From: Gymnothorax reevesii
Lineage: Eukaryota; Chordata; Actinopteri; Anguilliformes; Muraenidae
Assembly (NCBI GenBank): GCA_029721435.1
Contig: CM056580.1
Coordinates: forward strand, 74,425,367-74,489,366
Reading direction: 5' to 3'
DNA length: 64,000 nt
The translations under genes were made by a program, and so were the position numbers. Shown piece by piece: positions 55,468 to 64,000 of this stretch; position 1 is the stretch's first letter; each line of letters opens with the position of its first letter. The notes under the pieces are model-generated. The model did not search any database, was not told the origin of the DNA, and worked only from the letters and a program-made list of their open reading frames with translations.

Positions 55468-57807
55468 GGCCCTCATTTATCAAACTTGCATAGGATCTGG
55501 TGTAGATTCTTGAGTAAATATCATCGTTCGCCAAGTGTCACGTCTGATTGACTGAAAGTGTGTATGTTGCAGATTTCGGTGTAGAACTGCCGGGGCGTTG
55601 ATAAATCCGGCGGCAGAAACCATCGCAATTAACATGACACGCCCCAGTAAATTCATGCTCCGGGAGGCACAGCCCTGCCCACTTCACGACATGGACTCTC
55701 GAAAGACGGCAAAGAAGAAAGAACTTAACTGAGGAGGAAACATCGTCGGCCTGTTGCTCACTAGCTAGTTGGCCTTGTAGCTAAATACAATGGCACGCTA
55801 ATTATGACACACAGCTTGGCATCTCTTTGGCTTGCTAGCTATCCTATTATTAGCTAGGTAGCAAACCACCTTGCTAGCGAGTAAGGCTCAAACCGTAGCC
55901 TTATTTCGCCGGCGTAATCATGACCCAAATTGAGCCCTGTTTAAATCAGGATAATTAGACTGTCACTTCACGGCCTGAACTGAATTTTAAGATGATACTT
56001 ATAGATCTAGTCAATTATTATAACAGATTTACAAACCTGTTCCCAGACACAGTCTCCAACACCCGGTCCAAGTTGTCACTGTCAGCATGTAGATCGATTG
56101 CCGTGATGCCGATGCTCCTCAAATGAGCAACCTGGGTGCTAATTAATGTCACCAACGGAGACACGACTAACACGGCTGGATCTGCAGCCTGGCCCGAGGG
56201 TGACAAAAGTGACAGGCCTGACTCACGAGCGGTTGAAATCGCCGAAGTCAGGCTTTCGAAACGCAAGGATTTGCTGCTGCCAGTCGGCATACAGACGAGA
56301 ACATCTTTCCCCAGCAGCACAGACTTTATAGCTTCCATCTGGTAGGTTCTTAAACTGTCGATATGCCACATACCGCACAGTTTTTCCTCGACATTTTTCA
56401 TCAAAACGTCCATGACGTCGCTTGACGTAGAAGCCATAATGTTTGATCACGTGGGTCGCCCGGAGCCAATGACAAAAGATGTTATAGATTCTGAACTTTA
56501 AGGCAAGATGAGTGCGCTGATTGGATGGTTGTGATCATGTGACCTGGTGGCCATTATTATGAAATAGTACGAAAGCGTGCAGCGGGTAGAAGGACTTAAC
56601 CTACCCACTGCAGATGGAGTGCACATTCTTACATGCAAAATTAAACTTTTTTTTTTTTGCTCTCCTGTAAAGTTTATCGTTTTGAAGATACGAGGTTTCA
56701 TCAGCAGGCCGACGATAGATGGAGCAAAACAAACTTATTTTATTTGGAAATCTTAAGAGTGGCATAAAGGGAGCCCAGTAGGCTGCAGTTTGGAAAACTA
56801 TCGCTGCTGCAGTAGTAAACACCGTTGGGGTGGAAAACCGGAGTGCAGCAGGGGTTTCATTTAATTAATTAATGAATCACTTAATTTTTGTGCTTTGACG
56901 CACTTAAATTACCAAAATTCCTGGTAGACGCACTTATTATTGTGGCCAAGACGCACATTTCTCAATTGCCCACACTTTTTTCTCGGCCAAACTTATTTTA
57001 AGCAGTACTTTCTAAGCGGCACTGGAATGGTCATCAACTTGCGCACTTACAAGTGTGGTCAAGAAAAAAATTAGCATTGGCCACACGTAAAAGTGCGAAT
57101 AACATCAGCCTTAATAAATTCAATTTATAAATCCACAATATTTCATGTTATATTGCCTACGTAATTGACGATCCAAATGCTTTGGTTAAAAAAGTGGTCT
57201 GATTTTAAGATCGCCTCCAAAAAACGGATTGCAACAGTGCACGGACCGGTGGAGGCCAACTAGACTCCAGCTGTCACAGCACTGATAGGCTTCCCCTCCA
57301 TCGTGGGAATGCGAGCCGGTGGAGACATGGTTGAGTCCCCCCCGCCTCGATCGGAGCACGATCGAGCACTATGATGGTAATTGGTAAAATACAGTCTGCA
57401 GAGATCACTCTTCATTGTACTTTTATCCGTGTTACTCCATGACATTTTATTGGGTGCCACACAAAACGAGCAGCCACTCGTCACATCTGTGTAGAGAAAT
57501 TAATTACACTTAAATTTGGAAACAACCTGCTTTTATTCATTTATTTAGTCTATTTATTTATTTTAATAATGAGAACAACAACAGCACGACGTCCGCATCG
57601 CAGCATATGGTTTATAACTCATTTTGACAGCTGCACTCGTTCCTGCATGTTTTTTTGCCGTTTTCAGATTTGCGTACAGCTGGTCAGAGCTGGCGTGAGA
57701 TTTTTGCGAACCGTTCGCTCACGTTCAGATTGATACATGCAGATTCTTGCGGGACATTTGGCGTACACCCATTTTTTTGGTGCACGCAAGTTTGATAAAT
57801 GAGGGCC
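55468..57807. mobile_element. Inverted-repeat DNA element carrying a RecQ-like helicase exon
   Basis: GGCCCTCATTTATCAAACTT plus GC at 55468-55489 is exactly inverted at 57786-57807. No clear target duplication was found (flanks ATT and AGT). The end sequence and an ATGGACTCTCGAAAGACG start near 55691, coding a Lys-rich MDSRKTAKKKE that soon meets a stop, are reminiscent of PIF/Harbinger elements with a Myb-like second protein, but this is a guess. The element contains the helicase exon at 56037-56437. The rest (56460-57780) has no recognised gene. Confidence 0.6.
56037..56437 (-). CDS. RecQ-like DEAD/H helicase, first exon fragment
   Basis: From ATG at 56437 the frame gives MASTSSDVMDVLMKNVEEKL, then the RecQ-type Q-motif region (IDSLRTYQMEAIKSVLLGKD), motif I VCMPTGSSKSL and motif Ia LVVSPLVTLISTQVAHLRSI. 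Motif I should be GSGKS; here the glycine before the lysine is serine, which would be expected to harm ATP binding. The frame meets a good splice donor AG|GTTTGT at 56036, so this is probably exon 1; no later exon with DEAH or motifs IV-VI was found in the element. RecQ helicases unwind DNA 3'-5'. Present state: fragment, likely inactive. Confidence 0.72.
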
Positions 57808-58119
57808 AGTATGAGTTGTGTCCTCCATGGAACTTGATAAGATCTTAATCATCACTTAGCGCAGCTATTTGCACTTCATTTAGCTCATTCAATTGACAAG
57901 CATTTTTATCTAATAATTTGCACAAGACAGTAATTTATTTTAAGATTGCACTGAGTCAAAATATTTTCAAGGTTCAAAATAATAGGTTGCATTTGCAGGT
58001 AAGTGTCGTTGCACACTGGTTGTCGTGCGGAGAAATGATAATTAATTTATTAAAATAAAATACCGTTGCTTCTTACGTCATAGCCTTGTGTTAGAAATCG
58101 GTGATTTGTATGTGTGTTA

Positions 58120-58440
58120 TCTCCGCCAAGGAGATTATGCGATCGAGTAGGTTTATTTATTTATTTATTTATTTGTCTGTCTGGACAGGATTTCTTGGAA
58201 ACTACTGGACGGATCTTCACCAGAGATAGATCTTGGTCCAGGGACGACTCCATTAAATTTTGGTGATGATCCGGATCCTTATCTGGATTCTGGATCCAGA
58301 TCGGGATCTGGATCTACAAATTTAGTGACATTTCTCGGAAACTACTACACGGATCTTCATGACATTTTCACCAGAGATAGATCTTGGTCCAGGGATGACT
58401 CCATTAAATTTTGGTGATGATCCGATCCGATTCTTTTAGA
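58120..58440 (+). repeat. CTCCGCCAAGGAG-type repeat with a doubled internal unit
   Basis: It starts with CTCCGCCAAGGAGATTATG and a (TTTA)n run. The block GGAAACTACTGGACGGATCT...CATTAAATTTTGGTGATGAT appears twice, at 58188-58266 and 58337-58427; the second copy has an extra CATGACATTTT. A GATCTGGATC-rich spacer joins them. It resembles a widely dispersed animal repeat; no coding. Confidence 0.6.
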
Positions 58441-58444
58441 GCAT

Positions 58445-59275
58445 GCATGTTTCTGTAAGATTGCGCTGTCTTTGGTCTTCAGTGTTTTCCTCTCGTTTCT
58501 GTCTTGTGAGTCTTGTCTTTTTCATCACTCTCTCTTCCCTGTAATTTCGGTTAGGTATTTCCTCTTCCTTCTCTCTTGCTGTTCTCATTGACTATCCACA
58601 CTTGAGAGTAGTTTAGTGTGGCATGGGTGTTTAGTTAGATTAGAGTTAGAACTCCACCCTTTTCCTCTCTCTCTCCTATCACTGTCCTTGCTTTTCTAGT
58701 TCCACCTCTCTCTACAGCTGTTCTGTGTTTAGCTGGGATTCCACTTAATTTGTTTGTGTATTTAAGACCCACTTTTTCCTCAGCTTCTTGTCGACTCGTT
58801 TCTTCCCATAGCTCGTCTTGGTCAAGTCTCGTTTCTGCGCTTTTCTGGTTTCGATTGTTGATTGCTCGTTTCTTGTGAATCTCCTGTAAGTCTCGTATTT
58901 GATTGTTTGTATTACGTTGTGTGATTGCTGGTTGATTGATTAGTACTTCGTTCTCCCTTATTCCCATTTTGTACCCATCTGTTTAGTCTCTCCTGTGTTC
59001 TCTCATATCCCATCCAACTCCCCTATTCCATCTCCTTCCATTCCCTTAGCTCAGCCCCCTTTGTTACTGTCTTTGTGCAGACTGATTCCCTGGCTACCGA
59101 ATTATTTTGCTTGTCCCCTGACTTCGATTCTGCCTATTCTGCATTACTCTGTTTGCCTGGCTATTGATCCATTTCTGTCCCTGACCATGAGCTTTGTCAA
59201 TCCTAATAAACGCCCTGCCGATGCTGAACTGCACTTGGAGTCTAACCCCATTCCTTTCACCTTGGTGATTTGAAT
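58445..59275 (+). repeat. Probable LTR or LTR fragment of a gypsy-type element
   Basis: Pyrimidine-rich sequence with TGTATTTAAGACC (TATA-like, about 58756) and CCTAATAAACGCC (polyadenylation signal 59203-59208) in the order found in gypsy LTRs. No matching second LTR or internal region was seen, and the boundaries are not defined. Confidence 0.4.
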
Positions 59276-59775
59276 AATTTAATAAATTCATTATCCCCCC
59301 ATTGTGAAACTTTGACGTATATCATACATTTAAAATAGTTTAGTTTGCATGTCTCAAGGCATCAAAGTCATTCCTTCGGTCCTTGCTATTCGGCTCCTAG
59401 GAAAGTTGAAGGAAGGCTATAATATGACAGTGTATGAACTAAAATTATCTAATTAAACAAAATCTAAACCTTATCTAAATACCATCTTCAGCAGCATTTA
59501 CTACATTACACTATACTTCAAGATGGAATTTGAGAAATTTCACTTAATTACTGCCCATGCAATCTAATATTGTAGCCTTCCTCGTTGACACAGAGCTGTA
59601 AGTCATAATCGTTAATGGCAATGCAGCGTATCGGAAGCCCGTTTGCTCTGTAAATTAGTTCAGTTTATTATCCGATTCTTACTTGGAAATAGGTTGAATG
59701 TTAACTTGCATATTGGTAATGTCACTGGTTGTCAGGGCCGGACTGGGAGACTTTTTCAGGCCAGGAGTCAGTCAT

Positions 59776-60968
59776 TCAGCCGGCCACCCTGCCCACACGC
59801 ACGTTCACACCTACACTTCGATGCATGAGCACACACACACACACTCTTAGCTGTCCATCGTGTCTGATGATGACGCTTGCTCCAAGGGGGGGGCGAGGGC
59901 AGAGGTCTGCGACACTGTCGCTGGTGCCACTTCTCGTGGGCATAGAGTCCAATCCTTGAGCCGCATACCCGCTCGCAGATGGAGCAGGGGAAGCCAGATG
60001 CCAGGGGGGTACCAGCTGCTCACTGGTTTCGTTGAATGTGCCTCTTGGTTCGTCGGTCTTGGTTTGTTTCGTGTATTTGTGAAACTGCAGTGGCGCAGGT
60101 GATCTGCCAGGCTGATCTGTCGAGTGCCAGAGTTTCAAGCTGCATGGTGTTGATGTTGGCTCGCTTTTGGAGGTCCCTGGTGTAGCCCTTAAAGCGCCGC
60201 TTTAGCCCCCCAGCAGAGCACTTTCCACCTCTCAGTTGGCCGTAGAGGACCTGGCGGGTCAGGCATGCGGATGGTGTGTCCAATCCACCGAAGATGTCTC
60301 TTTGCCATGGCTGCTTCCATGCAGATGGAATTCGTGTTCTTGAGGATGTCACTATGGGGGACTCGATCTTCCCAGGACAGGCTAAGGATCTTCTGTAAGC
60401 AGCGGATGTGGAAGGCCTTCAAGTTAGTGATGTGCTGGCGGTATGGGGTCCATGACTTTGCCCCATAGAGGAGAGTGGAGAGACATACTGCGTTGTAGAC
60501 GGCAGTCTTGGTACTGACCTTCAGGTTCCGGTTTTCGAATACCCTGCTGGGTGGGCGACCAAAGGATGATGAGGCTTTATTGATACGGGTGTGAAGTTCA
60601 GTGTCAAGGGAGCAGTATGAGGACAAAGTGGAGCCAAGGTAGGTGAAGTGATCCACTGTGTTTAGTGGAATGCCATTCATATGAAAACTAGGGGGTGTGG
60701 AGGTTGGGGTAGTGAGTTGGGACATGACCTCAGTTTTTTGAATGTTGACCTGAAGATCAAAGGATTGGTACAGACTGGAGATGGTGTTGAGGGCGTGCTG
60801 CATAGAGTCTGGGCTGTGAGCTAACACAGCGCAGTCATCAGCGTACTGAAGCTCACAGATCTGACAAATCTCTGTATTTGTGTGGGCCTGGAGCTGTCTG
60901 ATGTTGAAGAGGCTTCCATCTAGGCGGTACTCCACCTGGACACCATCTTCATGTCCCATGCCGCAGTG
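59776..60968 (-). pseudogene. Non-LTR retrotransposon RT 3' end with C-terminal zinc finger
   Basis: The minus-strand frame from about 60968 gives [20 protein letters not shown], the RT catalytic [69 protein letters not shown] and [13 protein letters not shown]. After a frameshift near 60230 it continues as [13 protein letters not shown] and ALDRSAWQ. Further on, in a third frame, FPCSICERVCGSRIGLYAHE is the C-terminal zinc-finger remnant usual for this LINE group. The element is 5'-truncated at the AC microsatellite. The clade (RTE-like or related) is not certain. Frameshifts make it inactive. Confidence 0.85.
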
Positions 60969-60969
60969 G

Positions 60970-61009
<40 letters not shown>

Positions 61010-61043
61010 CGCACGCACACACAGGCACATACACACGCACACG

Positions 61044-61101
<58 letters not shown>
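60969..61101. repeat. (AC)n microsatellite
   Basis: A long AC/GCAC run directly at the truncated end of the LINE; long open frames over it are artefacts. Confidence 0.95.
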
Positions 61102-61103
<2 letters not shown>

Positions 61104-62409
61104 AGTATGTTTTTGGCATTCCAAACAGAAGTACACATATGGAACCTACAATTTAAGGTTGGAATATACGTGGCAATACAGTACCACAACAATATCCACA
61201 AGCACACTTGATAGAAGAGAATGAAGGTTTTACATAACAAGAAATGCCAAGGTTAAAGCTGTACAGTACATAAAACGTCATATCATGTAGAATATCAACT
61301 GCTTTATGAGATAATGTAACTCATATTATGTAAGCAAGCCTGTAGCTTGTTGTAAACAGACACTTGCAGACAGACACACAACATATTGCCAAAACATCAG
61401 AAACATCAGCTTTCACATTAATCAAAACCAAACATTAACAGCTGCAAGAACATGATCAGAACCACCTAAGCAAACTGACAGCTAAGTCAAAATATAAAAA
61501 AGAAAAAAATCCTTTGTCAATACATGAAAGTCCAGATAATGTTGCATTTCTGAAAGGCACGCATTTGCAAATCTGTAGCTCATTGGCAAGTACTTTTTAT
61601 GTGTAGCCTACAATATATACTGACCAACAAAGACAACTAGCCTAAGTCCAAATCAAATGATTAATCAATTTACTGTGAGGAAGGCCTTTGAACACACAGA
61701 ACACAGGCATGCTGCACGCACTGAGGGACAGAAGGCTGACTGTATAATACAGAATGGGAGCATAGCATTGACTAATATTTTAAATAGGTTCTAAGGAAAT
61801 ACTAATGAACTACAACCTAAATCCGAAGCTGGAATACGCAATAGCTTTCATGTATGGGCCGGGATACATAAAAGTATGTCAGCAACGGACAGCAAACATA
61901 TTTACATTATGAAAACGTCAGTGACGTGCAGTGGAGGTTAGTTTGGTGTGGCAGAAGCCACCCCTTTGCTTGATTAGTAATCAGACGATTAACTAGTTTA
62001 GTAAGACTATTCGGCAGAATGACGGGCCAGTTTTAGTTTCCGTGGCGTTATTGCTCAGTACATCGAACCTGAAATGCTCAACAGCAGATTTGCGCGTTCT
62101 TGCTTCCAGGAAGCCAAAGCAATGTCATCAAAAAATATTAACACCGTTTGACTTATGCAGAGTCCAATGCTTAATCAATAGCCTATATAATTTATTCTCG
62201 TTTAAATACGCGCTTTTACACCCAAACAAAAAGCGGGCGTTTATTTTCAGTCTTCTTTCTTAATCCGATTTAAAAAAAATGTTTGAACAATATACAGAAT
62301 TACCGAGAGACTTTTTCCTAATTTATTATTCAGATTTCCATCCTTGCAGTTTGAATTGCAGCGTATACACGACTGAAGTCATTATCTCCTCTATCAGTAT
62401 CAGGCTTCC
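61102..62409. other. Non-coding interval, nothing recognised
   Basis: AT-rich single-copy-looking DNA without family motifs or exon signatures. Confidence 0.55.
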
Positions 62410-62411
62410 TA

Positions 62412-63988
62412 CAGTTGGCACGTTGTGTAAATCGTTGATAAAAACAGAATACAATGATCTGCAAATCCTTTTCAACTTATATTCAATTGAATACACTGCA
62501 AAGTCAAGATGTTTCATGTTCAAACTGAGAAACTAAATTTTTTTTTTTTTGCAAATAATCATTAACTTAGAATTTAAAGGCAGCAACACATTGCAAAAAA
62601 GTTGGCACAGGGGCCTTTTTACCACTGTGTTACATCGCCTTTCCTTTTAACGACACTCAGTAAACGTTTGGGAATTGAGGAGACCAATTTTTAAAGCTTT
62701 TCAGGTGGAACTCTTTCCCATTCTTGCTTGATGTACAGCTTAAGTTGTTCAACAGCCCGGGGTCTCCGTTGTCGTATTTTACGCTTCATAATGCGCCACA
62801 CATTTTCAATGGGACACAGGTCTGGACTACAGGCTGGGCAGTCTAGTACCCGCACTCTTTTAGTACGGAGCCATGCTGTTGTAACACGTGCAGAATGTGG
62901 CTTGGCATTGTCTTGCTGAAATAAGCAGAGGCGTCCATGAAAAAGACATTGCTTGGATGGCAACATATGTTGCTCCAAAACCTGTACGTACTTTTCAGCA
63001 TTAATGGTGCCTTTACATATGTGTAAGTTGCCCATGCCTTGGGCACTAATACACCCCCATACCATCACAGATGCTGGCTTTTGAACTTTGCGCCTATAAC
63101 AGTCCGGATGGTTCTTTTCCTCTTTGGTCTGGACACGACGTCCACAGTTTCCAAAAACAATTTGAAATGTAGACTCATCAGACCACAGAACACTTTTCCA
63201 CTTTGCATCAGTCCATCTTAGATGAGCTTGGGCCCAGCGAAGCCGATGGCGTTTCTGGGTGCTGTTGATAAATGGCTTTCGCTTTGCATTGTAGAGTTTT
63301 AACTTGCACTTGCAGATGTAGCGACAAACTGTCGTTACTGACAGTGGTTTTCTGAAGTGTTCCTGAGCCCATGTGGTGATGTCCTTTACACACTGATGTC
63401 GGTTTTTGATGCAGCACCGCCTGAGGGATCGAAGGTCACGGGCATTCAATGGTGGTTTTCGGCCTTGTCGCTTACGTGCAGTGATTTCTCCGGATTCTCT
63501 GAACCTTTTGACGATATTACGGACCGTAGATGATGAAATCCCTAAATTTCTTGTAATAGCTCGTTGAGGAATGTTGTTTTTAAACTGTTCGACAATCAGC
63601 TCACGCATTTGTTCACTAAGTGATGACCCTCGCCCCATCCTTGTTTGTGAATGACTGAGCATTTCAGCTGCTTTTATACCCAATCATGGCACCCGCCTGT
63701 TCCCAATTAGCCCGTTCACCTGTGGGATGTTCCAAATAAGTGTTTGATGAGCATTCCTCAACTCTCAGTCTTTTTTGCCACTTGTGCCAGCTTTTTTGAA
63801 ACATGTTGCAGTCATCAAATTCCAATTGAGCAAATATTTGCAAAAAATGACAAAGTTTACCTGTTCGAACATTAAGTAACTTGCAGTGTATTCATTTGAA
63901 TATAGGTTGAAAAGGATTTGCAAATCATTGTATTCTGTTTTTATTTACGATTTACACAACGTGCCAACTTCACTGATTTTGGGTTTTG
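62412..63988 (-). mobile_element. Tc1-like transposon, copy B, with uninterrupted transposase frame
   Basis: It is flanked by TA (62410-62411 and 63989-63990). The right end, reversed, is CAAAACCCAAAATCAGTGAA followed by GTTGGCACG. The left end is CAGTTGGCACG, that is, about 17 terminal bases are missing, so the two ends no longer match at the tip. Subterminal regions match copy A almost base for base. Confidence 0.9.
62691..63662 (-). CDS. Tc1-like DD34E transposase, apparently intact
   Basis: Cut-and-paste transposase acting on TA sites. The first ATG in frame is at 63662 (MLSHSQTRMGRGSSLSEQM), giving 323 residues; the frame is also open a little upstream without an ATG, because a 5-bp deletion relative to copy A removes the original start context. 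Domains: N-terminal paired-like HTH (PQRAITRNLGISSSTVRNIV), a basic linker (ARKRQGRKPPLNARDL) with a second HTH (QCVKDITTWAQEHFRKPLSV), then a catalytic core with LWSDES, FQQDNAKPH and CPIENVW; 34 residues lie between the second Asp and the Glu. The end is PPEKL. All three catalytic residues and the frame are kept, so the protein could be active, but the left element end is shortened. Confidence 0.92.
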   Translation of the reverse strand: MLSHSQTRMGRGSSLSEQMRELIVEQFKNNIPQRAITRNLGISSSTVRNIVKRFRESGEITARKRQGRKPPLNARDLRSLRRCCIKNRHQCVKDITTWAQEHFRKPLSVTTVCRYICKCKLKLYNAKRKPFINSTQKRHRLRWAQAHLRWTDAKWKSVLWSDESTFQIVFGNCGRRVQTKEEKNHPDCYRRKVQKPASVMVWGCISAQGMGNLHICKGTINAEKYVQVLEQHMLPSKQCLFHGRLCLFQQDNAKPHSARVTTAWLRTKRVRVLDCPACSPDLCPIENVWRIMKRKIRQRRPRAVEQLKLYIKQEWERVPPEKL

Positions 63989-64000
63989 TAAATAAAGTTT

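Noticed and set aside
57260..57484. 74-residue minus-strand open frame downstream of the helicase exon
   Set aside because: No helicase motif II-VI and no splice acceptor in suitable phase could be recognised, so it is not joined to the RecQ exon.

Overview
The window looks like teleost fish genomic DNA: AT-rich and intron-rich, with only one recognisable host gene and a dense load of transposable elements typical of fish (Tc1-like DD34E transposons, TTAA-target foldback elements, Ty3/gypsy elements including a chromodomain type, an L2-type LINE). The host gene is indoleamine 2,3-dioxygenase (ido1) on the minus strand. I could place seven coding exons between 28507 and 48633, including a 15-nt micro-exon. 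They join in one frame to give 316 residues plus the stop. The N-terminal exons (about 100 residues) were not found and probably lie beyond 64000.

Region 1-11.6 kb is a nest of retroelements. A minus-strand gypsy element (1-732 plus 7986-9590) is split inside its reverse transcriptase by an element flanked by TTAA (737-7981). That element holds a hAT-like element (1517-6791), which in turn holds a complete LTR retrotransposon with a gag-like gene but no pol (1741-6293; its LTRs differ at only about eight positions). A second LTR element, with a SCAN-like gag, sits on the plus strand at the other edge of the gypsy gag (9591-11614). Region 11.6-17.1 kb is non-coding with minisatellites and a small 119-bp foldback MITE. 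Region 17.2-24 kb carries a Tc1 terminal repeat, a decayed L2 LINE with a duplicated RT active-site segment, and a plus-strand chromodomain gypsy (18952-23959) that has lost its integrase core.

Region 24-28.4 kb is ordinary non-coding DNA with dispersed repeats. Region 28.5-48.6 kb is the ido1 locus. Its introns carry a self-complementary MITE, a large inverted repeat, four Tc1-derived copies, an array of TGACCT/AGGTCA motifs and two more foldback elements. Region 50-58 kb is a tight run of foldback DNA transposons. One (52622-54038) has about 560-bp inverted arms and a P2X7-C-terminus-like zinc-binding domain in its centre; another (55468-57807) carries a RecQ-like helicase exon. Region 58-62 kb has a repeat with doubled units, a likely LTR and the 3' end of a LINE. 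The window closes with a Tc1-like element (62412-63988) whose transposase frame is uninterrupted.

The features most worth following up are the four-level nest with its gag-only LTR element and leader motif array, the P2X7-like domain inside the TTAA foldback, and the RecQ exon inside an inverted-repeat element. All functional statements come from reading the sequence and from recalled family signatures; no database search was possible.
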